Below, piece after piece: positions 55,198 through 63,484 of a stretch of DNA of 64,000 nt (position 1 is the first letter of the stretch; every line of letters begins with the position of its first letter). A program made the translations under genes and the position numbers. Source of the DNA: Pedobacter sp. N36a (GTDB lineage Bacteria > Bacteroidota > Bacteroidia > Sphingobacteriales > Sphingobacteriaceae); NCBI RefSeq assembly GCF_014472395.1, contig NZ_JACSZW010000003.1:434001-498000 (forward strand), written 5' to 3'. The notes under the pieces are model-generated. The model made no database searches, had not been told where the DNA came from, and worked only from the letters and a program-made list of their open reading frames with translations.

Positions 55198-57105
55198 TTA
55201 AGATCTACGTCTTCTATCGCCACTGCCAGCACCGCTTCCGCCTTCGCGTCTGCCTGCACCACCAGCGTTTCCGCCACGATCTTCACGGCTTCTTCCAGAG
55301 AAATCTCTGAAACCACCGCCGCCGCTTCCGCCTTCGCGTCTGCCGCCACCGCCGCTGCTTCTTCTATCGCCACCGCCGCTTCTTCCGCCACCGTAACTTC
55401 CGCCTTCGCGTCTGCCACCGCCACCGAATCCGCCACGACGCTCACCGCCACCACGACGTTCGCCGCCACCGTCTCCATCAGCAGTTTTCTCAATTCTAAC
55501 ACCACGGTTGTTGAATTCAACACCCTTGAAATTATTGAATAAAGATTCTACAGTCGCATCTTCTACTTCAAAGAATGAATACACACCTTTTAAGTCGATT
55601 TTGCCAATGCTTTTTCCACTGATTTTACCGTTGTTACAAACAAAAGATAATAAATCACCTCTTGTAAAGTCATCTACCGAACCTAAGTTGATAAACAAAC
55701 GTGTGTAACCTTCACTGTTTCTTGGACCTCTTTCACCGCGCTCTCCACGTTCACCTCTCTCACCGCGATCATCAGCCGAAGAATTAAGATCTGGAGCGTT
55801 TTTGTAATACTCTAAAAAGCGGTTAAACTCTAAAGATGCAAAACGTTTGATCACTTCTTCTTTGCTCAATTCAGCAAACTCATCCATAATTCTAGGGATG
55901 TATTGCTCAATTTGAGATTCGTTAACTTCTACGTTGTGAACTTTGTGTACCAAAGCAAATAATTGCTTCTCACAAACGTCAAAACCTGTAGGTAAAGTAG
56001 CTTTGGTAAATGGTTTACCAATGATTCTTTCAATCTGACGGATTTTTCCAAGTTCTTTAGAGTTAACGATACAGATAGAAATACCCGTTTTACCAGCACG
56101 GCCAGTACGACCAGAACGGTGGGTATAACTTTCAATTTCGTCAGGTAATGAATAATTCACAACGTGTGTTACGTTCTGAACGTCAATACCACGTGCCGCA
56201 ACATCAGTAGCAATTAACAATTGCATGTTACGCTCACGGAAACGCTGCATTACCTTATCACGTTGTTGCTGAGATAAATCTCCGTGTAAAGCATCTGCAT
56301 TATAACCGTCTTTGATCAAGTGCTCAGCAACATCCTGTGTATCCATTTTGGTTTTACAGAACACTACCGCAAAGATCTCTGGGTTAAAATCTACGATACG
56401 TTTTAAAGCAGCGTATTTATCTCTAGCACGTACAATATAGTACTCATGCTCAATATTTACGTTACCAGTGTTTTTGGTACCCATGGTTAACTCTACTGGA
56501 GAGTCCATGTAGTTTTTCGCTATTCTTCTAACCTCTGGAGGCATAGTAGCGGAGAATAACCAAGTTTTTTTGTCGTCAGGAGTGGTAGACAAAATGTCGT
56601 TGATGTCTTCCTGGAAGCCCATGTTCAGCATCTCATCAGCTTCATCTAAAACTACGTATTTCACATTTGTGAAATCAATAGCTTTTCTGCCAATAATATC
56701 CAACATACGACCAGGTGTAGCCACAACAATTTGTACACCGTTTCTAATCTCACGCAGCTGTTGCATAATGTTAGCGCCACCGTAAACGGCAACTACACTA
56801 GCACCAGAGATGTTTTTTGAGAAATTCTTGATGTCATTAGTAATCTGCAAGCAAAGCTCTCTCGTAGGGCATAAAATCAATGCCTGAGGCTTATTGCTTT
56901 TAAAGTCTATCAATTCTAACAGCGGCAAGCCAAATGCGGCTGTTTTCCCTGTTCCTGTTTGGGCCAAACCAACAAAATCGTTATTGCCCTCTAACAGTAC
57001 AGGAATACTTTGTTCCTGAATAGGTGTTGGATTTTCGAAACCTAAATCCTTTACAGCATTAACAACGTCATCACTTATCCCCAATAATTTAAATGGGTTT
57101 ATCAT
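55198..57105 (-). CDS. DEAD-box RNA helicase with Gly/Arg-rich tail
   Basis: This 635-residue ATP-dependent RNA helicase has motif I AQTGTGKTAAFGLP, DEAD in VVLDEADEMLNMGF, SAT in FSATMPPEVRR, and motif VI HRSGRTGRAGKTG. A DbpA-like RNA-binding domain follows (YTRLFINLGSVDDFTRGDLL, near residues 450-530). The tail of about 85 residues is rich in Gly, Arg and Ser (RGG type). I start at 57105 (MINPFKLLGISDDVV). A -7 box TATCTTTG on the minus strand (57127-57134) excludes the codon at 57129. Confidence 0.95.
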   Translation of the reverse strand: MINPFKLLGISDDVVNAVKDLGFENPTPIQEQSIPVLLEGNNDFVGLAQTGTGKTAAFGLPLLELIDFKSNKPQALILCPTRELCLQITNDIKNFSKNISGASVVAVYGGANIMQQLREIRNGVQIVVATPGRMLDIIGRKAIDFTNVKYVVLDEADEMLNMGFQEDINDILSTTPDDKKTWLFSATMPPEVRRIAKNYMDSPVELTMGTKNTGNVNIEHEYYIVRARDKYAALKRIVDFNPEIFAVVFCKTKMDTQDVAEHLIKDGYNADALHGDLSQQQRDKVMQRFRERNMQLLIATDVAARGIDVQNVTHVVNYSLPDEIESYTHRSGRTGRAGKTGISICIVNSKELGKIRQIERIIGKPFTKATLPTGFDVCEKQLFALVHKVHNVEVNESQIEQYIPRIMDEFAELSKEEVIKRFASLEFNRFLEYYKNAPDLNSSADDRGERGERGERGERGPRNSEGYTRLFINLGSVDDFTRGDLLSFVCNNGKISGKSIGKIDLKGVYSFFEVEDATVESLFNNFKGVEFNNRGVRIEKTADGDGGGERRGGGERRGGFGGGGRREGGSYGGGRSGGGDRRSSGGGGRREGGSGGGGFRDFSGRSREDRGGNAGGAGRREGGSGAGSGDRRRRS

Positions 57106-57126
57106 GTATTTATTATAATTAAGCCG

Positions 57127-57134
57127 CAAAGATA
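57127..57134 (-). promoter_or_regulatory. -7 element for the helicase gene
   Basis: TATCTTTG on the minus strand is a full TAnnTTTG match. No TTG is found at the expected -33 spacing. Transcription would begin about 15 nt upstream of the ATG at 57105. Confidence 0.5.
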
Positions 57135-57189
57135 CAGTTAATTATTGGTATTTTACTTGTGCGTAACTAAATAAAAATGAGGTAATTAA

Positions 57190-57648
57190 TTATCGGAGCC
57201 TATCCGCCGACCTCAATAATTGCTCGTCTTTTCGGATTCCCCGGATCGCTAATGCACAAAATATTAGGCTGATAAGGGGTAAGAAAGCACCAATACCAAG
57301 CTTTACAGCAGCGATGCCACCAGGCATATTTTGTGCCGCATCAAAGACCCAAAATCCTAAAAAAAGCGTAGAAACCATCGCAAAAATAATTAGTCGTTTT
57401 TGTCCGACTCTATTTTTAAAAGTGAAAATTGTAGCCAAACACAGCATACTTACTGCTACCGTATTCATAAATAAAGGCTTGAAATACTCGATTTTTCCCT
57501 CAACACCATTTGTTTTCTGGTATAAACCTGTAGCAAGAATCCAATATTCTGAACCCTTAGACTGGCTGCTCACAATCGGAACAAATAATAAAAGTAATAT
57601 AGTCAGGCCCGCCAATAGCAGCCAAATTGATTGTACTCTTTGTATCAT
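57190..57648 (-). CDS. DUF4293 family membrane protein
   Basis: This 152-residue inner-membrane protein begins MIQRVQSIWLLLAGLTILLL. It has four hydrophobic segments, at about residues 8-28, 58-80, 83-105 and 110-133, fitting DUF4293, a Bacteroidota-specific family of unknown role. I start at 57648. The extended frame from 57696 lies upstream of the promoter at 57667-57696 and can be discarded. Confidence 0.85.
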   Translation of the reverse strand: MIQRVQSIWLLLAGLTILLLLFVPIVSSQSKGSEYWILATGLYQKTNGVEGKIEYFKPLFMNTVAVSMLCLATIFTFKNRVGQKRLIIFAMVSTLFLGFWVFDAAQNMPGGIAAVKLGIGAFLPLISLIFCALAIRGIRKDEQLLRSADRLR

Positions 57649-57666
57649 ATCTTTCAATAATTTCAA

Positions 57667-57696
57667 CAAATATATTAAAAGGGCCATACTAAGCAA
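57667..57696 (-). promoter_or_regulatory. Promoter of the DUF4293 gene
   Basis: On the minus strand TTG (plus 57694-57696) and TATATTTG (plus 57667-57674) are spaced by exactly 19 nt. It sits in a 57-bp divergent gap shared with truA. Confidence 0.75.
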
Positions 57697-57718
57697 TCAA
57701 TATCTTGATCCAAAAGTT

Positions 57719-57726
57719 TAAATTTG
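57719..57726 (+). promoter_or_regulatory. -7 element for truA (leaderless, TTG start)
   Basis: TAAATTTG ends five nt before TTG 57732, the likely truA start. No good -33 TTG appears at 19 nt. An earlier TTG at 57705 would be upstream of the transcript start. Confidence 0.5.
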
Positions 57727-57731
57727 CCCCA

Positions 57732-58499
57732 TTGAAACCGAACATACAACGATATTTTGTGGAATTGTCCTATAATGGGACGGCTTACCACGGCTGGCAA
57801 ATTCAGCCGAATGCAGTCACCGTACAGGAATGTCTGGACAAAGCACTGTCCGTTTATTTCCGCCAGCCAGTGGCCTCTTTAGGTTGCGGCCGTACCGATG
57901 CAGGTGTTCATGCCACTCAGTTTTTTGCCCATTTCGACCTGGAAATCCTGCCGGAAAAGCCAGTTGAGGTGGAGCGCTCCATTGCCGGAATCAATTCCCT
58001 GCTGCCTTACCAGATTGCAGTGAAAAGAGTTTTTCCGGTCGCGGAAGATGCTCATGCCCGTTTTCATGCCACGCAAAGAGCGTATAATTATTACCTCCAT
58101 TTTCATAAAGACCCTTTTAAACTGGATCGATCCTGGTTGTTTAAGGGAGAGCTGGATGTGCCCGCTATGAATGAAGCCGCAAAGCTGATTCTGGAGCATA
58201 CCGATTTTTCCTGCTTCAGTAAATCCAATACCCAGACCTTTACGAATAACTGTAAAGTGACAGCCGCTTATTTTGAAGAAATAGAGGGCGGATTGAAATT
58301 CACGATTTCCGCAGACCGCTTTCTGAGAAATATGGTACGTGCGGTTGTGGGTACTTTAATTCGTGTGGGTAAAAAGGAAATCAGTAAAAAGGATTTCCAG
58401 GAAATTATGGAACAGAAAAATAGAAGTAACGCCGGACAATCAGTTCCTGCATGCGGACTCTATTTAGTGAGTGTTGTTTATCCTTATGTAACCTATTGA
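57732..58499 (+). CDS. truA: tRNA pseudouridine synthase A
   Basis: TruA converts U38-U40 in the anticodon stem to pseudouridine. No in-frame ATG exists upstream of the conserved RYFVELSYNGTAYHGWQIQP. The best start is TTG 57732 (giving MKPNIQRYFVEL, 255 residues), which fits a -7 box six nt earlier. The catalytic Asp is in GCGRTDAGVHATQFFAHF (about residues 50-67). The C-terminal FLRNMVRAVVGTLIRVGKK is conserved. Alternative starts are TTG 57705 or GTG within YFVEL. Confidence 0.93.
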   Translation: MKPNIQRYFVELSYNGTAYHGWQIQPNAVTVQECLDKALSVYFRQPVASLGCGRTDAGVHATQFFAHFDLEILPEKPVEVERSIAGINSLLPYQIAVKRVFPVAEDAHARFHATQRAYNYYLHFHKDPFKLDRSWLFKGELDVPAMNEAAKLILEHTDFSCFSKSNTQTFTNNCKVTAAYFEEIEGGLKFTISADRFLRNMVRAVVGTLIRVGKKEISKKDFQEIMEQKNRSNAGQSVPACGLYLVSVVYPYVTY

Positions 58500-58500
58500 T

Positions 58501-60273
58501 ATGTCTAAAATAAGTGGTGATGCGTTAAATGTTGGCCTGTTGAGAAGAGTTTTTCAATATGTAAAACCTTACCGTACGATCTTTATCTGGGCAATCGTAC
58601 TGACGATATTGCTGGCTTTAATTGCTCCTGCAAGACCGTTCCTAATCCAATATACACTGGATCACTATATAATGAAAGGGGAGTACGGTGGTTTACTCAA
58701 CATGACCATCCTGATGCTGGTGCTGCTGGTGGTTCAGGCAGGAATTCAATTTAGCCAAACCCTACTGACCAATACCCTGGGACAGTCGGCCATCCGAGAT
58801 CTCAGGATCAATGTGTTCAACCACATCACTAAATTACGCCTGAAATATTTCGACAATACGCCAATCGGACAATTGATTACCCGTACCGTTTCCGATCTGG
58901 AAACCATTGCAGAGATCTTTTCCGAGGGATTAATTGTGATCATAGGCGATATTCTGATGGTCATCGTCATCATTGGTGTCATGATTTACAGAGATTGGGC
59001 CCTGACTTTTGTGGTGTTGCTGCCGATGCCTTTACTCATGATCGCAACTTCCGTTTTTCAAAAGGCCATTAAATCTGCCTTTCAGGAAATCAGAACTGAA
59101 GTCTCTAACCTGAATACTTATCTGCAGGAACACATTTCAGGTGTGTCCATTATCCAGTATTTTGCCAGAGAACAGCAGGAATATAAAAAGTTTGTTAAAA
59201 TCAATGCCCGTTACCGTGATGCCAATATCCGCTCTAACTGGTATTATTCTATATTTTTCCCGGTAGTAGAGATCATTTCTGCGATGTCATTGGGTTTGCT
59301 CGTTTGGTATGGCTCTAAAAGTATCCTGGCTAAACCAATCGATGTGACACCCGGAACCATCGCTGAGTTTATTCTGTACATTAGTATGCTGTTCCGTCCG
59401 ATCAGGGAGCTTGCAGATAAATTCAATACCCTGCAGATGGGGATGGTTGGTGCCGAAAGGGTGTTTAAAGTATTGGATACCGATGAGCATACCGAGGATA
59501 AAGGAACTTTCGCGCCTGCAAAAATGGCCGGTTCTATTACTTTTGATCAGGTATGGTTCGCTTATATTGATGAAAATTATGTACTGAAAAACATCTCTTT
59601 TGAGGTGCAGGCAGGAAAAACCATTGCCCTGGTAGGGGCTACTGGTGCCGGTAAATCTTCTACCATTAACATTCTGAATAGATTTTATGAAATTCAGAAA
59701 GGGGAGATTAAAATTGATGGGGTGCCGATTCAGGACTATAAATTGGATTTCCTTAGAAAAAATATTGCCACAGTGCTGCAGGATGTATTCCTGTTTTCAG
59801 ATACGATATTTAACAACATCACCTTAAACAATCCGGAAATCGGAATGGAAGAAGTGCTGGATGCGGCTAAGAAAGTAGGGGCTCATGATTTTATAGAAAG
59901 ATTGCCTGGTGGTTATCAATATAATGTGATGGAACGGGGGGCTACGCTTTCTGCCGGACAAGCACAGTTGATTTCATTTATCCGCGCATTGGTTTATAAT
60001 CCATCTATTTTAGTGCTGGATGAAGCCACTTCTTCGGTGGATACGGAAACGGAAATGCTGATCCAGCGAGCCATTGAAAACCTGATGAAAGGAAGGACCT
60101 CGATCGTGATCGCCCACCGCTTGTCTACCATTCAGAAAGCAGATCAGATTCTGGTGCTGGATAAAGGGGAGATTAAGGAAATGGGAACACACCAGGAATT
60201 ATTGAAACTGGATGGCTACTACAAGCGGCTATATGACCTTCAATTCCACTCTGGTGGAATAATATCTGCCTAA
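58501..60273 (+). CDS. ABC transporter, fused permease and ATPase (MsbA-like exporter)
   Basis: This 590-residue half-transporter has six transmembrane segments in the N-terminal about 330 residues. The nucleotide-binding domain has Walker A LVGATGAGKSSTINILNRFY (about residues 376-395), signature ATLSAGQAQLISFIRALVY and Walker B ILVLDEATSSVDTETEMLI. The signature reads LSAGQ rather than LSGGQ. It is a likely lipid or drug exporter with unproven cargo, one nt after truA and probably co-transcribed. Confidence 0.92.
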   Translation: MSKISGDALNVGLLRRVFQYVKPYRTIFIWAIVLTILLALIAPARPFLIQYTLDHYIMKGEYGGLLNMTILMLVLLVVQAGIQFSQTLLTNTLGQSAIRDLRINVFNHITKLRLKYFDNTPIGQLITRTVSDLETIAEIFSEGLIVIIGDILMVIVIIGVMIYRDWALTFVVLLPMPLLMIATSVFQKAIKSAFQEIRTEVSNLNTYLQEHISGVSIIQYFAREQQEYKKFVKINARYRDANIRSNWYYSIFFPVVEIISAMSLGLLVWYGSKSILAKPIDVTPGTIAEFILYISMLFRPIRELADKFNTLQMGMVGAERVFKVLDTDEHTEDKGTFAPAKMAGSITFDQVWFAYIDENYVLKNISFEVQAGKTIALVGATGAGKSSTINILNRFYEIQKGEIKIDGVPIQDYKLDFLRKNIATVLQDVFLFSDTIFNNITLNNPEIGMEEVLDAAKKVGAHDFIERLPGGYQYNVMERGATLSAGQAQLISFIRALVYNPSILVLDEATSSVDTETEMLIQRAIENLMKGRTSIVIAHRLSTIQKADQILVLDKGEIKEMGTHQELLKLDGYYKRLYDLQFHSGGIISA

Positions 60274-60324
60274 AAAAAAGAAAAATTATTCAAAATGATG
60301 ACCTTCAGTCCGGCGTACTTATTG

Positions 60325-60372
60325 GGCCCTAGCAGGGCTCAGGCAGGGGGATGGTAGGGCCCTGCTAGGGCC
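60325..60372. repeat. Nested GC-rich palindrome
   Basis: GGCCCTAGCAGGGC (60325-60338) and GCCCTGCTAGGGCC (60359-60372) are exact reverse complements. Each arm is also self-complementary (GCCCT/AGGGC around a 3-base loop). The whole can form a long stem or two side-by-side hairpins. It is far more GC-rich than its surroundings, sits after the ABC exporter gene and has no U-tract. Confidence 0.6.
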
Positions 60373-60436
60373 GATTTGCTTGGCATGGTTTAGTTAGCAC
60401 TTGGTTAGAACGCGATGAGAAGAGGACAGTTCTCCC

Positions 60437-60865
60437 TTAGTTCTTCACTACCACACTAATCGTCTTATCCAGCTTAATGGTGTGGATTACTTTTGTCCTT
60501 TCGCTGTAAACCACTACTTTATTTTCATCCAGGTATTGAATCAGCTGATAAGGTTCAGACAGCTGTACAAATCTCCACTGGGTATAAAACTGGTCTGAAA
60601 GTGCTTTTTCTTTAGGAAGGTAGGTAATGGCAATTTCTACATCTGTGATTTCGTTAATGAAAAAATATTCATTGCTGGTCAGCACCTTCTTTGCGGCTGG
60701 AGCCTCCTGGAATTCTTTAATCGTAAGTGCTCTTAAAATATTAGAAGGCTGTGTTGGGTTTCTGTTGATGACATCTACAATTAGGTTGTTCACTTCGTTT
60801 TTGGTGGTCAGGAACTTTCCGTTTCCTATGTTGGTGATTTTAAATACGATACTCAGGGGGGTCAT
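60437..60865 (-). CDS. Hypothetical protein
   Basis: This 142-residue protein is acidic to neutral, without signal peptide or membrane segment. Beta-rich stretches begin MTPLSIVFKITNIGNGKFLT and end HTIKLDKTISVVVKN. No known motif is recognised. The neighbours give no hint: it lies on the minus strand between the ABC exporter palindrome and the sucD promoter, convergent with the exporter. Codon usage looks similar to its neighbours. Confidence 0.65.
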   Translation of the reverse strand: MTPLSIVFKITNIGNGKFLTTKNEVNNLIVDVINRNPTQPSNILRALTIKEFQEAPAAKKVLTSNEYFFINEITDVEIAITYLPKEKALSDQFYTQWRFVQLSEPYQLIQYLDENKVVVYSERTKVIHTIKLDKTISVVVKN

Positions 60866-61026
60866 GGCAGGAAGTTTTTTTTGTAAAGAAAGTGGTATTT
60901 GTCAGGATTATCAAAAAAATTGTGATAATGATGGGCTTATAGTAGAAATGGGTATTTTTTTGATGATTCAAAAGGAAATCAAAACAGGCCTTGTCAAAAA
61001 TGAAAATGGGTCACAATTAAAAATAA

Positions 61027-61075
61027 AATTGGATTGTAATAAAAATGGTAATGAATTTGACAATCCATTCCAATT
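61027..61075. promoter_or_regulatory. Dyad overlapping the sucD promoter
   Basis: TGGATTGT (61030-61037) is complementary to ACAATCCA (61060-61067). Outer AATTGG (61027-61032) also pairs with CCAATT (61070-61075), with CCATT duplicated between them. The right half lies between the -33 (61056-61059) and -7 (61080-61087) elements, the expected place for a repressor. Confidence 0.4.
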
Positions 61076-61087
61076 AGCTTAGATTTG
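61056..61087 (+). promoter_or_regulatory. Promoter of sucD
   Basis: TTTG (61056-61059) and TAGATTTG (61080-61087) are spaced by 20 nt, and the ATG lies 20 nt further. Confidence 0.75.
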
Positions 61088-61106
61088 CACAAAAAAAAAT
61101 AGATAC

Positions 61107-61979
61107 ATGAGTGTTTTAGTAAATAAGGATTCAAAAGTTATTGTTCAGGGTTTTACTGGAAATGAGGGTACTTATCATGCCTCTCAAATGATAGATTACG
61201 GAACTAACGTTGTTGGTGGTGTAACCCCAGGCAAAGGTGGCCAGACTCATTTGGAAAGGCCCGTATTTAATACGGTAAAGGATGCGGTTGATCAAGCCGG
61301 TGCCAATGTATCTATCATTTTTGTTCCGCCAGCTTTTGCTGCAGATGCCATTATGGAAGCTGCTGAAGCAGGTATTAAAGTGATTGTTTGTATTACTGAA
61401 GGTATCCCAACAAAGGATATGATTCAAGTAAAAGAATATATTTCTGACAGAGATTGCCGTTTAATTGGTCCAAACTGTCCAGGTATCATTACTGCTGATG
61501 AGGCAAAAATCGGTATCATGCCAGGCTTTATCTTCAAAAAAGGTACAGTAGGTGTGGTTTCAAAATCCGGTACTTTAACTTATGAAGCAGTGGATCAAGT
61601 AGTGAAAGCAGGTTTAGGTATTACTACTGCAATCGGTATCGGTGGAGACCCAATCATTGGAACCACTACTAAAGAAGCAGTTGAATTGTTAATGAACGAT
61701 CCAGAAACTGAAGGTATCATCATGATTGGTGAAATTGGTGGTGGTATGGAAGCTGAAGCAGCGCTTTGGATCAAAGAACATGGTACTAAGCCTGTTGTTG
61801 GTTTCATCGCTGGTCAGACTGCGCCTCCGGGACGTAGAATGGGCCATGCTGGTGCAATCGTTGGTGGCGAAGATGATACTGCTGCTGCAAAAATGAAAAT
61901 TATGGCTGAATGTGGTATCCGTGTAGTAGAAAGTCCTGCTGAAATCGGTGAAGCAATGGCTGCTTTATTGAAGAAATAA
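61107..61979 (+). CDS. sucD: Succinate-CoA ligase, alpha subunit
   Basis: SucD binds CoA and carries the phosphohistidine of succinyl-CoA synthetase in the TCA cycle. The 290-residue product has the CoA-binding start [20 protein letters not shown] and [20 protein letters not shown]. The active-site His is in [20 protein letters not shown] (about residues 246-265). The beta subunit (sucC) is not adjacent, so the two are encoded apart. A promoter and candidate operator precede it and a terminator follows. Confidence 0.96.
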   Translation: MSVLVNKDSKVIVQGFTGNEGTYHASQMIDYGTNVVGGVTPGKGGQTHLERPVFNTVKDAVDQAGANVSIIFVPPAFAADAIMEAAEAGIKVIVCITEGIPTKDMIQVKEYISDRDCRLIGPNCPGIITADEAKIGIMPGFIFKKGTVGVVSKSGTLTYEAVDQVVKAGLGITTAIGIGGDPIIGTTTKEAVELLMNDPETEGIIMIGEIGGGMEAEAALWIKEHGTKPVVGFIAGQTAPPGRRMGHAGAIVGGEDDTAAAKMKIMAECGIRVVESPAEIGEAMAALLKK

Positions 61980-62000
61980 TAAGATCTTCTTGTATAAATC

Positions 62001-62036
62001 AAAAGCTCTGGTGAATTTTTCATCGGAGCTTTTTTT
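62001..62036 (+). terminator. Terminator after sucD
   Basis: A 15-bp stem with two G-U pairs (62001-62015 with 62019-62033) ends in T7. Confidence 0.9.
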
Positions 62037-62120
62037 ATTTAAGGATGACGGTATTATGGCAGTTTTGGAAAACTCTAAAAACTATTTAGCCGTATATTGT
62101 ATAAAATTAAGGAGACACAG

Positions 62121-62603
62121 ATGAAAGCCCTGATCAACAAAGCATTTATATTGGCCGGTTTACTGGTAGTTACTAGTCTAACCGCCTGTGCACAAAAAGA
62201 GAAAAAAGAACAAGTCCAAAAAACAAGCAAGAATCTTATGGAATGGAATAAATTAACCAAAGCTGAAGAAGACGTAATCGTGGGTAAAGGAACAGAATAT
62301 CCTGGCACGGGAAAGCTGCTGAATAATAAAGAAAAAGGAACTTATATCTGTCGCCGATGTAACGCTCCATTGTTCCGCTCAGAGAATAAATTTGAGTCTG
62401 AATGCGGATGGCCTAGCTTCGATGATGAAATCAAAGGAGCAGTCTTGAGAATTCCAGATGCAGATGGTATGCGTACTGAGATTGTATGCGCAAATTGTAA
62501 AGCACATCTGGGTCACGTATTTATTGGAGAAGGATTCACTAACAAAAATACAAGGAACTGTGTGAACTCCATTTCTATGGCCTTTGTTCCTGATAAGAAA
62601 TAA
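62121..62603 (+). CDS. msrB: Peptide-methionine (R)-S-oxide reductase, lipoprotein form
   Basis: MsrB repairs oxidised methionine in proteins. I chose ATG 62121 (after AAGGAG), which gives 160 residues with a lipobox (VVTSLTAC at about residues 16-23), so it should be a periplasm-facing lipoprotein. The domain shows CRRCNAPLFRSENKFESECG (metal-binding CxxC), the CANCKAHLGHVF pair, and catalytic Cys in RNCVNSISMAF. Ordinary cytoplasmic MsrB lacks the lipobox. The upstream start at 62097 (TTG) is not supported. Confidence 0.93.
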   Translation: MKALINKAFILAGLLVVTSLTACAQKEKKEQVQKTSKNLMEWNKLTKAEEDVIVGKGTEYPGTGKLLNNKEKGTYICRRCNAPLFRSENKFESECGWPSFDDEIKGAVLRIPDADGMRTEIVCANCKAHLGHVFIGEGFTNKNTRNCVNSISMAFVPDKK

Positions 62604-62657
62604 TAGAATTTTTCTGGAAATTACCATAATGCTCAGTGATAACTTGCTGGGCATTTC

Positions 62658-62689
62658 TTGTTTATCCGGAGGTAGTTTGCTTATGTTTG
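62658..62689 (+). promoter_or_regulatory. Promoter for the RlpA gene
   Basis: TTG (62658-62660) and TATGTTTG (62682-62689) are spaced by 21 nt. The ATG at 62713 is 23 nt downstream of the -7 box. This supports 62713 over upstream in-frame codons. Confidence 0.55.
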
Positions 62690-62712
62690 TCGCTTCACCA
62701 ACAATTGTAAAT

Positions 62713-63111
62713 ATGAAGTATTGCTTATTTTTATGTTTGATGTTGTCTTTCACAGGCATTTCTGCCGTGGTCGACAATACCAACGGAACAATAGAAGCGG
62801 ATACAACGGTACGCACAAAGACAGGTTATGCTACTTATTATGCCAGGAAATTTGAAGGACGCCGGACCACCAGCGGCCACCGTTACCGGGCGAGTAAAAT
62901 GACCGCAGCTCACCTCAGTCTACCTTTCGGAACCATGGTTAAAGTAACCAACCTTTCCAACGGGAAAACAGTCCACGTTAAAGTGAACGACAGAGGCCCG
63001 CACAGTAAAAAATACATCATTGATCTTTCCGCAGGTGCAGCAAAAAAACTAGGCTTCTACAGTAAAGGCCATTCAAAAGTTGAAATCAGCTACCAGCTTG
63101 AATCAGAATAA
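62713..63111 (+). CDS. rlpA: RlpA-like septal/lytic-transglycosylase family protein
   Basis: This 132-residue protein has a signal peptide (MKYCLFLCLMLSFTGISAVV). One double-psi beta-barrel domain (GYATYYARKFEGRRTTSGHR; VNDRGPHSKKYIIDLSAGAA) has the conserved Asp of the RlpA active site in NDRGP. RlpA enzymes cleave denuded peptidoglycan at septa. This one lacks the SPOR domain of E. coli RlpA. It follows msrB by 109 nt with its own promoter. Confidence 0.92.
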   Translation: MKYCLFLCLMLSFTGISAVVDNTNGTIEADTTVRTKTGYATYYARKFEGRRTTSGHRYRASKMTAAHLSLPFGTMVKVTNLSNGKTVHVKVNDRGPHSKKYIIDLSAGAAKKLGFYSKGHSKVEISYQLESE

Positions 63112-63478
63112 CATTCCTTAACTTTTCGGTTTAATCTCTATTTATCCACATCGTTTACAAAGTATTGTAAACGATAAAAAGAAATGAATACTAAAATTCA
63201 AGGTAATTAGTGTGTCAATTTCTTTTCAGCGTGTTGATAAATATGACCTCTTGTTAACAACTATTATAGGGGAATCAGAGTGCCAGACTTTATATTTGTT
63301 ATAGTAAAGTTCTTTAGTAAACCACATCAGGATTTTTAGTTAAAGCTTTAGTATTTAGTGATTTAATGTTGATGGTGAATTTTATTCCAATCTAATTTAA
63401 AAACTAAGTATGGATAGCCTGTCCGCTGGATTCTAAGACGCTTTTAAATTATTCTATACATTTATCCTTATTAAAAAG
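63112..63478. other. Gene-free region upstream of nrdB
   Basis: No ORF with coding character is visible. The segment holds the inverted repeat ATCGTTTACAA/TTGTAAACGAT (63150-63175, 11 bp, 4-nt loop), which may be a weak terminator for RlpA. A -7-like TATATTTG (63291-63298) without a -33 partner is also present. Four copies of TTTAGT lie at 63313, 63335, 63347 and 63354. These could form the nrdB control region. Confidence 0.55.
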
Positions 63479-63484
63479 ATGCTT

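Noticed and set aside
55119..55542. Ala/Val- and Ala/Ser/Thr-rich ORFs on both strands over the helicase tail
   Set aside because: Low-complexity shadows of the Gly/Arg-rich tail.
60627..61082. Plus-strand ORF opposite the hypothetical gene and across the sucD promoter
   Set aside because: It lacks a sensible start, runs through the promoter and dyad, and resembles no family.
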